Below, piece after piece: positions 1-8,680 of a stretch of 38,994 nt of DNA. Source of the stretch: Bacteroidales bacterium UBA5197 (lineage in GTDB: Bacteria > Bacteroidota > Bacteroidia > Bacteroidales > Lentimicrobiaceae); the NCBI GenBank assembly GCA_002412885.1, contig DHVX01000022.1:1-38994 (forward strand), written 5' to 3'. How positions within the stretch are numbered: the first letter of the stretch is position 1; every line of letters starts with the position of its first letter. The notes beneath the pieces were generated by a model. It was given only the letters and a program-made list of their open reading frames with translations, searched no databases and was not told the origin of the DNA. A program made the translations under genes and the position numbers.

Positions 1-3000
1 TTGAAAACATCAAGAGCAACCTGAAGTGTATTGCGTTTGCCACCAACATTTACATAGAAATCCTGAGCAATGCGGAAGTCGAAGATGTTCGTGAAAGGAG
101 TACGTGAGTGATTTCTTTCAGCATACTGACCACGGCGACCACTTAGGTAATCATCGGCTTCTATGAATGCGTTGAGGTCAGTCCACTGTTGATCGGCAGT
201 AAGGGTATTTTCACCAACTGTAATATCAACGAGGTTGATGTCGTTGCGATCTTTTGGTACATAGATTAACTCAAGGCTCTGGTTATCTTCTCCAAGGAAT
301 TTGCTCGATCCATCGGCATAACCGTAGGAATAAAGTTCTCCTGACTGACCTGTGTAGAACAGCGTAATGGTGGTTGCAGTGTGTTTCAGGTATTCTTTGC
401 GGTATGAAAGGTAACCAACAATACGTGAGCCCATGCTGAAGTTAGAAACGGCAAAGTCGAGGTCGTTTTTACCACGTACGTTAGGAACGCGCCATTGTGA
501 AGAGTTCTGTGAAGAAATACCATCGTTCATCGATTTGGCACTACCATAAGAGTAAGCTATGCTACCAGCAAAACCTTTGTCGAAGTTTTTCTGCAACTGA
601 GCGGTAATGTTATAAGCATAACCTTCTTTTGTGTTGGTGCCAAGGATAACGTCAGTATAATTTCCTTTAACCTTTGAAATAAGGGTGTCAGTAAGAGGAG
701 TTCTCCTCCAGATTGGTCTGTCATCGCCTGTTCCGGTCAGCGTTCCATTTTTTACATACCCGAGGTTGTAATACATTATATTGTTCAGGTTCTTTGTGAA
801 AGTGAAGTCAAATGAACCAACAAGACCCCATGGCAGTTTTTTGTCAACAGCAATGCTGGTACGGAAAACTTTTGGAAATTTGAAATCTTTTGCAAAAATA
901 TCAACCTGTCCTGAAGGACGTGTAGGAGGAATAGAAGGCTGGTTGTTCCAGTCAGGGTTGAAGATAAGTTCAGGTGAACCTGCTGCAGTTACGCGCATAC
1001 CACCTGTCATTACAGCATTGTTCTGGAATGAAGCACCTGGCCATACGAAAGGAATACGGCTTGTGAAAAGTCCTGCGCCTCCGCGAATCTGGAATGTCTG
1101 GTCGCCTTTTACGTCATAGTTGAATCCAAAGCGAGGGTTGAGCATAATGGCTGGATCAGGCATTTGTCCGGTTTTTGCACCTTCAAGGTCCCATCCGGCT
1201 GCTTCGAGCTGAGGAATAACGTTGTTGTTGAAATCTTCATTGACTCTTGGTGTATCAAGGAACATCGGTATATCCATGCGAAGACCGAGGGTTACTTTCA
1301 GTTTCTCGCTCACCTGAATTTCATCCTGTGCATAGAAACCGATCTGCAGTGCGTTAAATTCTGCAGCAGCTTTTGAACCGTCACCGGTTACATCATCAAC
1401 AGCCGAGAATGTACGGTCGAACTGGTAAGCAGGCTGATTGGTAAGGAAATCGTTTATGCTGTTGAACTGGTATGATCCAAAAGCCTGGCGAATAAAAAGG
1501 TTGTACATCTTGTAGAACTCATTGTGTGTCCCGAATGTAAAAGTGTGTTTGCCTTTGTAGATTTCAAAATTGTTGGTCAGGGTGATGATATCCTGGTTCA
1601 ACTGATTACCAGTTGAAAATTCTTCTGAACCGAAATAAATATTTGAGTTCCCGTCTCTGATTCTGACGAATGGAAAATTATTTCCCATTGGGTCACGGTC
1701 GTCGCGAACCAATGTGAATCCAAGGATGAAACTGTTGCTCATGTTTGAGCTTATGTTGCTCTTCAGTTCAAGTGCGGTAGAGTTGGTTGTAGATGGAAAA
1801 TAAACTCCTGAATTGGCAAAACGGATGTTGGTTGAGCTAGAATTTGAAGGGCTGGTTTGGATCGCTTTTGTATATTGGTGGCGAACCATCAGTTTATGAA
1901 CCTTGTTGATGTTCCAGTCCAGACGACCAAAAATCTTGGTTCCTTCAAGCATACGTGTTACATTGGTGTATCCACCCGGATCGTAACCAAATTCATTTAA
2001 TTTACTTACAAGCTGACCCAATTGTTCGGTTGTAACAGCACCGTTGTAAGTTGAAAATTCAAAAGGCTGAGGAGTTTCATCGTTCTGAATTTCAGCATTC
2101 ATAAAGAAGAATAATTTATCCTTAACAATAGGTCCGCCCAAACGGAAGCCATAAGTGTTGGCATTGAAAGGATTGAGTTTCTTTCTTTCAACAGTTTCGT
2201 CATCGGTCGGAGTTTTGCCGGCCATATTTTCGTTGCGCATTACATAGTAAGCTGATCCCTGAAATTCGTTGTTACCGCGACGGGTAACAGCATTTATACC
2301 GGCACCGGCAAATCCGCCAAGCTTAATGTCATAAGGTGCAATCTGAATTGAAACCTGCTCAAGAATGTCCATTGAGAAAGGTGAAATTCCGGTTTGTCCT
2401 CCGTTGGTTCCCTGATCGGTAAGACCAAAAACGTCGTTGTTTACAGCACCATCAATATAAATAGCATTGTAACGATTGTTTGAACCGGCAATTTCAATAC
2501 CACCAAATTGAGTAACCCTTGACTGCGGGGTTAAGCGGGTGTAATCTGAAAAGCTACGTCCTACAGAAGGCATACGCTCAATAGTCTGGAGGCTTACATT
2601 GGTTTCAGCACCGGTACGGTTTCCGTCAAAAATGTCGTAGCGGGCTCCCACAACCTCTACGCCTTCAATGGTTGCTGCAGTTTCACTCAACTTAACACCA
2701 AGCCTGAAATTCTGTCCCAGGTTGAGGTAAATCTCGTTGTTGGTGTATGTCTCAAATCCGACATATGAAACGGTTACTTTGTAAGGTCCGCCAACATTCA
2801 TGTTTGGAATACGATAGTTGCCGTCAATGTCAGTGGTTGTGCCGTACTGCGATCCCGAAGGTGTGTGAACTGCAATAACAGTTGCTCCAGGGAGACTTTC
2901 TCCGGTAGCTCCTGTAATTTTGCCATTCATGCCTGATGTGGTTACCTGAGCCATTGCAATGGCAGAGGTCATCAGAAAAGCAGCAACAAGCAATAACTGC

Positions 3001-3038
3001 CTGCGAAAACTGCGCAACAAATTGTCTGTTTTTCTCAT
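1..3038 (-). CDS. TonB-dependent receptor, Oar-like (partial)
   Basis: This is an outer-membrane TonB-dependent transporter. About 1012 codons are visible, and the C-terminal end of the barrel lies beyond the left edge, so no stop is seen. The start ATG (complement of 3036-3038) gives a basic, hydrophobic signal peptide ending near AIAMAQ (about residue 30). An N-terminal carboxypeptidase-regulatory-like beta-sandwich follows (residues ~33-120, GATGESLPGATV). Next comes a plug-type region with a GVEVVGARYD segment and an SVGRSFSDYTRLTP motif, then a long barrel with many aromatic/Asn-rich strands. The plug motifs and carboxypeptidase-like domain are typical of the Oar/OmpA-related receptors of Bacteroidota. 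The substrate cannot be read from the sequence; no SusD partner is visible because the downstream side lies off the window. It stands alone with its own promoter. Confidence is high for the family and low for the substrate. Confidence 0.9.
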   Translation of the reverse strand, partial: MRKTDNLLRSFRRQLLLVAAFLMTSAIAMAQVTTSGMNGKITGATGESLPGATVIAVHTPSGSQYGTTTDIDGNYRIPNMNVGGPYKVTVSYVGFETYTNNEIYLNLGQNFRLGVKLSETAATIEGVEVVGARYDIFDGNRTGAETNVSLQTIERMPSVGRSFSDYTRLTPQSRVTQFGGIEIAGSNNRYNAIYIDGAVNNDVFGLTDQGTNGGQTGISPFSMDILEQVSIQIAPYDIKLGGFAGAGINAVTRRGNNEFQGSAYYVMRNENMAGKTPTDDETVERKKLNPFNANTYGFRLGGPIVKDKLFFFMNAEIQNDETPQPFEFSTYNGAVTTEQLGQLVSKLNEFGYDPGGYTNVTRMLEGTKIFGRLDWNINKVHKLMVRHQYTKAIQTSPSNSSSTNIRFANSGVYFPSTTNSTALELKSNISSNMSNSFILGFTLVRDDRDPMGNNFPFVRIRDGNSNIYFGSEEFSTGNQLNQDIITLTNNFEIYKGKHTFTFGTHNEFYKMYNLFIRQAFGSYQFNSINDFLTNQPAYQFDRTFSAVDDVTGDGSKAAAEFNALQIGFYAQDEIQVSEKLKVTLGLRMDIPMFLDTPRVNEDFNNNVIPQLEAAGWDLEGAKTGQMPDPAIMLNPRFGFNYDVKGDQTFQIRGGAGLFTSRIPFVWPGASFQNNAVMTGGMRVTAAGSPELIFNPDWNNQPSIPPTRPSGQVDIFAKDFKFPKVFRTSIAVDKKLPWGLVGSFDFTFTKNLNNIMYYNLGYVKNGTLTGTGDDRPIWRRTPLTDTLISKVKGNYTDVILGTNTKEGYAYNITAQLQKNFDKGFAGSIAYSYGSAKSMNDGISSQNSSQWRVPNVRGKNDLDFAVSNFSMGSRIVGYLSYRKEYLKHTATTITLFYTGQSGELYSYGYADGSSKFLGEDNQSLELIYVPKDRNDINLVDITVGENTLTADQQWTDLNAFIEADDYLSGRRGQYAERNHSRTPFTNIFDFRIAQDFYVNVGGKRNTLQVALDVF

Positions 3039-3164
3039 TTTTTGTTGTTTTGGTTAGTGAATTGAATTGTTTCCTGTGTTGGGTTTATGGTGATTATTAT
3101 TGAAGATGTCAGATTTCGGTAAATCAAAATGCTGTTGCTGAATTATAAAATAAATTCAGCTTGC

Positions 3165-3191
3165 AAAAGTAGAAAATCGGGTTGATTCAAA
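3165..3191 (-). promoter_or_regulatory. Bacteroidota-type promoter of TonB receptor gene
   Basis: On the minus strand a TACTTTTG element (complement of 3165-3172) fits the TAnnTTTG -7 consensus. A TTTG (complement of 3188-3191) lies 16 nt upstream, slightly short of the usual spacing. The implied leader is about 120 nt. The rest of the 3039-3268 gap shows nothing else recognisable. Confidence 0.5.
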
Positions 3192-3268
3192 GTGCCACGT
3201 TGGGTTAAGTTATTATTAAGTTATGCATTTGCGCATTTTAGGTAAGTGTCAGATTGTTAGTGTTTTAG

Positions 3269-4054
3269 TTATTGATTGGGTGCCATTCGTCTGATCAGCC
3301 GGAGTTTATGTGTGTACTTTCCTTTTGATTTGTCGTAAATTCCATGATGGTCCACCATGTCTATCCTTACTTCGCCGTGAGCATGAATTATGCTTCCATT
3401 GCCGGTAAGAATTCCGGTATGAACGATGTGTCCTTCATCATTATCGAAAAAAGCCAGATCACCTGCCATTGTTTCAGCCATAAGATTTATGAGTGTTCCT
3501 TGCCCGGCTTGCTGACTGGCGTCGCGCATCAGATGAATGCCCTGCATTTTGAAAACCATTTGGGTAAGGCCTGAACAATCTATCCCGAAAGGTGAACGAC
3601 CGCCCCACAAGTAGGGCGTCTTCAGGTAAGAATAAGCAAGTTCAATTATGTCTTCAGCGTCTCTGATCTGAGCAATTTTGGTTTCTCCTTCAGCAATGTG
3701 ATATTCGCCTCCCGGACCAGCTAGTTTGCCATTCGAAAGCTTGTAGAGTGTGCTTCCCTGAACCAGGGTTAAGGATGGCATCCCTCCGGTAATTATTGTA
3801 GCGGTTGTGCCTGAAACCAGAATCCTGCTGCTGTGTGATATTACTTCAAGCGTTTCATTGTTCAGCAACTCTATCTGCCTGATGTTGCACCAACCTGCAT
3901 AGTTGTCATGCCGGCTGATAATCCTGATCCATTCACCACTGGTGTGGTCAATGTCAACTATATCGCCATACAATAACTGATTAACCATCTCTGATTTAGA
4001 GGATGGTTCAGCTCTGACGGCAACCAGTGAAAGATAGCAAATGCCTCCTGTCAT
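3269..4054 (-). CDS. SH3-domain / NlpC-P60 cysteine peptidase (C40)
   Basis: A probable gamma-D-glutamyl-diamino-acid endopeptidase acting on cell-wall peptides, of 261 residues. Residues ~5-65 form a bacterial SH3-like domain (VRAEPSSKSEMVNQLLYGD...W), and ~75-120 look like a second degenerate SH3 repeat. Residues ~133-245 are the NlpC/P60 domain. The catalytic Cys160 sits in the DCSG motif, His212 in HTGI, and the third polar residue is His224 or His226 in IHAHG. GDLAFF at ~198-203 is also a family signature. No clear signal peptide is present, as in several Bacteroidota homologues related to dipeptidyl-peptidase VI, so it may act on imported muropeptides in the cytoplasm. It is monocistronic, divergent from the HD-phosphodiesterase gene. 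The family call is firm; the precise substrate is inferred. Confidence 0.87.
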   Translation of the reverse strand: MTGGICYLSLVAVRAEPSSKSEMVNQLLYGDIVDIDHTSGEWIRIISRHDNYAGWCNIRQIELLNNETLEVISHSSRILVSGTTATIITGGMPSLTLVQGSTLYKLSNGKLAGPGGEYHIAEGETKIAQIRDAEDIIELAYSYLKTPYLWGGRSPFGIDCSGLTQMVFKMQGIHLMRDASQQAGQGTLINLMAETMAGDLAFFDNDEGHIVHTGILTGNGSIIHAHGEVRIDMVDHHGIYDKSKGKYTHKLRLIRRMAPNQ

Positions 4055-4079
4055 TAGGTGTGCAAACTTTTAATGTTGG

Positions 4080-4087
4080 CAAATATA
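4080..4087 (-). promoter_or_regulatory. -7 promoter box for NlpC/P60 gene
   Basis: TATATTTG on the minus strand fits TAnnTTTG and ends 25 nt before the start codon. No convincing TTTG -33 element is visible. Confidence 0.4.
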
Positions 4088-4235
4088 TTGAATTACGAAA
4101 ACCTCCGCTATTAAAGTAATTAACATTAACAGTCATTTTGTTGATAACTTTTTCGGGTTTTCTTTGTTACATTTTGATTGTGAATGGGTTGCATTTATTT
4201 TCGGCTATTTCATAATTTTTTATGAATACTCCGAT

Positions 4236-4266
4236 TTTGATGGTACGTTTTTCCTTCGTATTTTCG
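4236..4266 (+). promoter_or_regulatory. Promoter of 7TM-HD phosphodiesterase gene
   Basis: TTTG (4236-4239) is followed after exactly 19 nt by TATTTTCG (4259-4266), a one-mismatch version of TAnnTTTG. The ATG is 37 nt downstream. The spacing is the best fit to the Bacteroidota promoter model in the window. Confidence 0.5.
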
Positions 4267-4303
4267 GAGGCTAAGCGCAAACCGACCAGATTCTTCAAAA
4301 TAT

Positions 4304-6376
4304 ATGAATAAACACTTAAACTGGCTACGCGATCATTATGATTTATTTGGCAAAATTGTATTGTTTGCCCTGATGATCGGAGTTCTTATTACGATTTTTC
4401 CCCGTGAAGGGAAATTCAGGTATGAATACCAGAAGGGAAAACCCTGGCAACACGCCGACCTGATTGCGCCTGTTGATATGGCTATTCTGAAGCCTGAAGC
4501 AGAACTTCAGAATGAAATTAATGAAGCGCTTAAGGAGTCAAGGCCGTATTTCAAACGCGATCATGAAGTTGTTGCTTCGCAGACAAATAACCTTATCAAC
4601 TCATTTAATAAGTTGAAAGATAAAGGTAATGAATCTCTCGATTTCAGAAATTCAGAACAACTGGATCCATTGGCATTTATGCTCGAAATAATGGATTTTA
4701 TTTATACCCGCGGAGTTATTGGTCTTACTTCGGAAATAGAAAACAAACCTGCTGACTTTGAAATTTTTGAAGTTGATGGGAATCAGGCTACGAAAAAACC
4801 AATATCTGAATATTTTACCATCCGCACAGCCGGACAGTACATTAACACAAAAACTTCTCAGGGAAGTAACGTACCTATCGCTATCCGTGAACTTTTGCTC
4901 AACACCCTGCGACAGAATATTATTTATGATGCTGCAAATACAAAAAGAGCGCAGGATGCCATGATCAATGAAATTCCTGAAACAAGAGGAATGATTCAAA
5001 GCGGCGAAAAAATTATTTCAAGGGGAGAGCTGGTAAATTCCGAGAAATTTCAGATTCTTGAATCGCTTCGCCGCGATTATCAGTCTAAACTGGGTAGTGA
5101 TTTTCAATATGAAAAAATCCTTCTGGGTCAGTTTATACTGATTGGGCTGACAGTTGTGGTCTTTATTCTTTTTATGTTGTCGTTCAGACGCGATATTTTT
5201 ACCGACAACCAAAAGATGCTTATGCTGCTTCTGGTGATTTTGATGATGGTAAGTGCGGCTTCTGTCACCATTAAAGCTCAACCGGATCTTTTGCAATTGC
5301 TTCCTTTTTGTCTGGTGCCAATAATTGTCAGGGTTTTTTACGATACCCGTATTGCCTTTTTTGTTCATGTAATCACGCTTATCCTTACGGGATTTATGGT
5401 TCCGAGTGGCTTTGAATTCCTGTTTCAGCAGCTTACTGCCGGTGTTATTGCCATTATAAGTGTTGCTGAATTTCGAAGGAGGTCTCAGTTCTTTCTTACA
5501 GCCCTCGCCGTTTTTGCAACATATTCGTTGGTATATATTGGTATGCTTTTAATTCAGGATGGAAGCATTCAAAATATTAATTATACACTCTTTCTGCTTT
5601 ATGGTGGCAGCGCTGCCCTTACCTTGTTTTCTTATCCCTTGATTTTTCTTTTTGAGAAGCTTTTTGGACAGGTTACCGATGTTACATTGATGGAGTTGTC
5701 AGATACAAACAGCCCGCTTCTGAGGCAGTTATCCTTACATGCTCCCGGTACATTTCAGCATTCAATGCAGGTTGCCAATATTGCAGAATCTGCCATTTAC
5801 GAAATCGGAGGCAATACACTGCTGGTAAGAACCGGTGCGCTTTACCATGATATTGGTAAAATGGATATGCCTATGTATTTTATCGAAAATCAATTGTCGG
5901 AAATGAACCCTCACGACGAACTCAGTTATGAGGAAAGTGCAAAAATTATCATCAGCCATGTGGTTAAAGGCATTGAGAAAGCCAAAAAACATAAACTACC
6001 TGAAGTGTTGATCGATTTTATCAGAACACATCACGGCACCCGAATGGCTGAGTATTTTTACAACCGCCAGAAAATCGATTTTCCTGGAAAGGACTTAAAC
6101 GAAGCTGATTTCAGATATCCCGGGCCAGCTCCTTTCTCAAAGGAAACTTCAGTGCTGATGATGGCAGATTCGGTAGAAGCCGCTTCAAGAAGCATGAAGT
6201 CATATACAGCCGAATCAATCAGCAGTTTGGTAGAAACCATCATCGACAAACAGATTGAAATGAAACAGTTTGTCAATTCCGATCTCACGCTAAAAGATAT
6301 CACCAGAATTAAAAAGATTCTCAAGAAAAAGCTGATGAGCATTTATCACGTAAGGATTGAATATCCAACGGTTTAG
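4304..6376 (+). CDS. pgpH: 7TM-HD family c-di-AMP phosphodiesterase (PgpH-type)
   Basis: An integral-membrane HD hydrolase of 690 residues. One transmembrane helix (~16-32) is followed by an extracytoplasmic 7TMR-HDED domain (~35-270). A block of seven hydrophobic helices (~272-460) and a cytoplasmic HD domain (~480-690) complete it. Metal-binding features are visible: His486 in FQHSMQ, the His515-Asp516 pair in ALYHDIGKMD, and later His residues in IRTHHGT. Known members (PgpH of Listeria, YqfF) hydrolyse cyclic di-AMP, so the same role is inferred here; activity on other nucleotides cannot be excluded. The gene has its own promoter and faces the wbqC-like gene convergently. Length and domain order are normal for the family. 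Confidence 0.9.
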   Translation: MNKHLNWLRDHYDLFGKIVLFALMIGVLITIFPREGKFRYEYQKGKPWQHADLIAPVDMAILKPEAELQNEINEALKESRPYFKRDHEVVASQTNNLINSFNKLKDKGNESLDFRNSEQLDPLAFMLEIMDFIYTRGVIGLTSEIENKPADFEIFEVDGNQATKKPISEYFTIRTAGQYINTKTSQGSNVPIAIRELLLNTLRQNIIYDAANTKRAQDAMINEIPETRGMIQSGEKIISRGELVNSEKFQILESLRRDYQSKLGSDFQYEKILLGQFILIGLTVVVFILFMLSFRRDIFTDNQKMLMLLLVILMMVSAASVTIKAQPDLLQLLPFCLVPIIVRVFYDTRIAFFVHVITLILTGFMVPSGFEFLFQQLTAGVIAIISVAEFRRRSQFFLTALAVFATYSLVYIGMLLIQDGSIQNINYTLFLLYGGSAALTLFSYPLIFLFEKLFGQVTDVTLMELSDTNSPLLRQLSLHAPGTFQHSMQVANIAESAIYEIGGNTLLVRTGALYHDIGKMDMPMYFIENQLSEMNPHDELSYEESAKIIISHVVKGIEKAKKHKLPEVLIDFIRTHHGTRMAEYFYNRQKIDFPGKDLNEADFRYPGPAPFSKETSVLMMADSVEAASRSMKSYTAESISSLVETIIDKQIEMKQFVNSDLTLKDITRIKKILKKKLMSIYHVRIEYPTV

Positions 6377-6410
6377 CTTTGCTTGCTTTTGCCTTTTCAG
6401 AAGGTGGAAT

Positions 6411-7061
6411 TTATTGCCCCGGTATATGTGCTTTCAGGTAAGAAGCGGATTCAGGGCCGAGGTTAAACAGCAAATCAAGAATGCACAGGTTGGGAATAAA
6501 ACTTAACCTGTCGGAGAAAACCTGAATATAGGGTTGGTATATTTTGATATTCCATTCATGTGAAATGGGTTGCTTTGGCATAATTCTATGGCGCATATCA
6601 AATTGATCTTCAGGAGTTTTTACAAACCTTTCGGTAAAGAAGATCTCTTTTTTAATTCCTGCTAATTTCATGCACAACTGTAATAACTTCAGGTTGAAAT
6701 CGATCAGCAGCTTTGGAGGTGACATAAAGACAGCCTCAAAATAATCTTTGTAATAAAAGAAAAAAGGCGATTTGCTGTAAGCCGATTCGATGGTCCGCCA
6801 GTGAATGATGTTCCAGTTTTCGTGCATCGACAGCTCAACAATGGAGAGGGGCGAGTTATTGCCCATGGGTTTATTTACGGGAATGCTCAAAATTGTTTCG
6901 CACTGAGCGGTTGAAATGCGGTAGCGATTTCGGCAGGTTTGTTTGAGATAGGTTTCATGCAGTTCGATATGCACTGAAGGCGCATGAAAAAGCCATGCAA
7001 AAAATTCTACATCCGGCAGGCAGGCAGTAGGTAATAAAACAGAGGGTATTCCTGACATCAC
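6411..7061 (-). CDS. WbqC family protein
   Basis: A 216-residue protein of the WbqC-like family. Visible signatures are the N-terminal PSVLLPTACLPDVEFFAWL segment, the central WNIIHWRTIESAYSKSPFF block with a following YYKDYF, and the C-terminal FIPNLCILDLLFNLGPES motif. WbqC was named from O-antigen clusters, but the biochemical role of the family is not established. Bacteroidota usually carry one copy near housekeeping genes, as here. There is no signal peptide. The start could be the first or second Met of MM. The gene has its own -7 box immediately behind the thioredoxin terminator and ends 34 nt from the convergent phosphodiesterase gene. Confidence 0.82.
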   Translation of the reverse strand: MMSGIPSVLLPTACLPDVEFFAWLFHAPSVHIELHETYLKQTCRNRYRISTAQCETILSIPVNKPMGNNSPLSIVELSMHENWNIIHWRTIESAYSKSPFFFYYKDYFEAVFMSPPKLLIDFNLKLLQLCMKLAGIKKEIFFTERFVKTPEDQFDMRHRIMPKQPISHEWNIKIYQPYIQVFSDRLSFIPNLCILDLLFNLGPESASYLKAHIPGQ

Positions 7062-7080
7062 ATTGTATTGATCGAACGGG

Positions 7081-7088
7081 CAAAGGTA
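7081..7088 (-). promoter_or_regulatory. -7 promoter box for wbqC-like gene
   Basis: TACCTTTG on the minus strand fits TAnnTTTG, 19 nt before the start codon. It directly abuts the T-run of the upstream terminator, so termination and re-initiation are packed into about 40 nt. Confidence 0.4.
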
Positions 7089-7119
7089 AAAAAAGACAGG
7101 CCCGGAATCCGGACCTGTC
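7088..7119 (-). terminator. Rho-independent terminator after thioredoxin pair
   Basis: The arms GACAGG/CCTGTC (7095-7100 and 7114-7119) enclose a second CCGG/CCGG stem (7102-7105 and 7109-7112) with an AAT loop. Reading on the minus strand the hairpin is followed by seven Ts. It is placed between trxA and the wbqC-like gene. Confidence 0.75.
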
Positions 7120-7147
7120 AGAAAAAATGCAATTTAACCGAAATGTA

Positions 7148-7510
7148 TTACTCTGCTTTAGCATTTAATAAAACGTCGTCAATCGCCTGAATGAGGGCAT
7201 GTTTGGGAAGAGCTCCCTGAGCCATCTGAGGCTGACCTTCGGCCGGGCAGAAGAGCATACTTGGAATGCTTCTGATTCCAAATACCTGAGATAGTTCCTG
7301 CTCTGCTTCGGTGTCAACTTTGTAAATATTCACCTTGCCTTCGTATTCCTTCGAAAGTTCTTCAAGAATCGGTGCTACCATTTTGCAGGGTCCGCACCAA
7401 TCGGCGTAAAAGTCTATAAGGCATGGAAGTTTTCCTTCAAATTTCCATTCCTGATTTTTTTCAAAGTCAAATACTTTTTCTTTGAATGTTGCTAATGTTA
7501 AGTGTTCCAT
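7148..7510 (-). CDS. trxA: Thioredoxin (cytosolic)
   Basis: A 120-residue thioredoxin that reduces protein disulfides. The active site is Cys39-Gly-Pro-Cys42 within FYADWCGPCK, and the cis-proline lies in RSIPS. A third cysteine occurs in the LFCPAEGQPQM segment, which is longer than in E. coli thioredoxin. The N-terminal ~25 residues form an extension and there is no signal peptide. The gene follows 30 nt behind a lipoprotein-type thioredoxin that is nearly identical over the core, so the two look like a tandem duplicate in one transcript. A strong terminator follows. Confidence 0.93.
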   Translation of the reverse strand: MEHLTLATFKEKVFDFEKNQEWKFEGKLPCLIDFYADWCGPCKMVAPILEELSKEYEGKVNIYKVDTEAEQELSQVFGIRSIPSMLFCPAEGQPQMAQGALPKHALIQAIDDVLLNAKAE

Positions 7511-7540
7511 TATGTTGTTCTCTGTTTAATTACGAAAAAA

Positions 7541-8062
7541 TTACTTGGTATTTTGCGATGTTCCGCCTGCAGGTTTCAGCAAGAGGTTTTTGATCATCTT
7601 TTCAAATTCTTCTTTTGGAAGTGCACCCATGGTCATCTGAGGTTGTCCTTCGGCAGGACAGAACAGAATACTTGGAATGCTGCGAATGCCGAATATCTGG
7701 GCAAGTTCGCGCTCTTTGTCAGTATCAACTTTGTAAATGACTATCTGATCTTTGTATTCGTCAGCAAGTTGTGCCATGATGGGTGCAATTTTCTTGCAGG
7801 GTCCGCACCAGTCAGCATAAAAGTCAATAATGCAAGGCTTGTCACCTTTGTAAACCCATGTGTCAGGGCTTTCTACGTAGTTGAATACTCTGTCAATGAA
7901 CATATCTTTGTTCATTTGTATTACTTTTCCAGCTTCTGGATTGGAGGAAACTGAGGTAGTAACCTCTCCGTCTTTTGTTGCCTGACCGTTACCGGTTGAT
8001 TGATTGCAGCCAAAAAGCATAAGGCTTGCAACTAGCAAAACGGATAAAAATTGTTTGTTCAT
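7541..8062 (-). CDS. Thioredoxin-fold lipoprotein
   Basis: 173 residues. The N-terminus is a type II signal peptide with lipobox LFGC (Cys19), then a Ser/Thr/Gly linker to ~45 and a thioredoxin domain ~50-170. The active site is Cys86-Gly-Pro-Cys89 in FYADWCGPCK, with cis-Pro in RSIPS. The core shares long identical stretches (such as FGIRSIPS and LFCPAEGQPQM) with the downstream trxA product, indicating recent duplication plus gain of a lipoprotein signal. It is inferred to be tethered in the periplasm, where it could reduce or isomerise disulfides; the electron donor is not visible. Asn20 after the lipid Cys is not an inner-membrane retention Asp signal, so inner versus outer membrane is open. 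Confidence 0.88.
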   Translation of the reverse strand: MNKQFLSVLLVASLMLFGCNQSTGNGQATKDGEVTTSVSSNPEAGKVIQMNKDMFIDRVFNYVESPDTWVYKGDKPCIIDFYADWCGPCKKIAPIMAQLADEYKDQIVIYKVDTDKERELAQIFGIRSIPSILFCPAEGQPQMTMGALPKEEFEKMIKNLLLKPAGGTSQNTK

Positions 8063-8100
8063 ATTGATCGTCGGGTTAAGTTCTTGTTTGATTTGAGCTG

Positions 8101-8108
8101 CAAAGATA
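8101..8108 (-). promoter_or_regulatory. -7 promoter box for thioredoxin operon
   Basis: TATCTTTG on the minus strand matches TAnnTTTG, about 38 nt upstream of the lipoprotein start codon. No clear -33 partner is seen. Confidence 0.45.
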
Positions 8109-8150
8109 AATTAATTTTGTTTAAATCGCATAAGTATCACTAAAAAAATT

Positions 8151-8158
8151 TATTTTTG
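8151..8158 (+). promoter_or_regulatory. -7 promoter box for zinc-ribbon gene
   Basis: TATTTTTG fits TAnnTTTG. It lies 99 nt before the preferred ATG of the zinc-ribbon gene, in the divergent intergenic region with the thioredoxin promoter. Confidence 0.3.
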
Positions 8159-8257
8159 CAGCACGAGAACAAATAACAAATCCTGTGCCGGTTTGTTTCA
8201 AATTGAAAACCAAATACATAAGTTGTGTCACTTGCTCATTTGTTTAAAAGTCTGGAA

Positions 8258-8650
8258 ATGGAGGAATTTAATCTGCAGTTTTCTACTGCAGAGCAGTGCC
8301 TCAAAGTAATTGCCGATGAGAAATGGCAGGAAGGTTTTGAATGCCGCAAGTGCGGACGCACCAATTATTGTCAGGGCAAAACACCTTATTCGCGGCGGTG
8401 CACAACTTGCAAAACCGACGAATCAGCTACTGCCCATACCATTTTTCATCGTTGTCGCATTCCCATTACCGATGCTTTTGAGATTGCTTATCTGGTATGC
8501 GGATCTCCAAAAATGAGCAGTTATGAACTCTCCCGCCGCCTTGAAACACGTCAAATGACTTGCTGGAAATTCAAGAAACGCATTATGGAATGCATTGAGC
8601 ATGGCGCTGGTCTGCATCTTTTTGATATTCCTCAGAAAAGTCAGGTTTGA
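8258..8650 (+). CDS. Solo transposase zinc-ribbon protein (IS1595/ISXO2-type N-domain)
   Basis: 130 residues from the ATG at 8258; a GTG at 8225, just after an in-frame stop, would add 11 residues. The N-terminal part has the ISXO2-type layout: an FSTAEQCLKVIADEKWQEGF helix region, then a zinc ribbon with CRKC and CTTC pairs, then a HRCRIPITDAFEIAYLV helix block. Full transposases of this family continue with a ~150-residue DDE/N nuclease domain; that domain is absent and the next gene begins 31 nt later on the other strand. No terminal inverted repeats or target duplications were found. It may be a domesticated DNA-binding protein or a remnant. No transposition activity is expected. Confidence 0.7.
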   Translation: MEEFNLQFSTAEQCLKVIADEKWQEGFECRKCGRTNYCQGKTPYSRRCTTCKTDESATAHTIFHRCRIPITDAFEIAYLVCGSPKMSSYELSRRLETRQMTCWKFKKRIMECIEHGAGLHLFDIPQKSQV

Positions 8651-8680
8651 TGCACCAATTCCGAATCAGGAAATTATTAC

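Noticed and set aside
7502..7954. + strand open frame opposite the thioredoxin genes
   Set aside because: It is the antisense shadow of two well-supported thioredoxin genes and has no family features.
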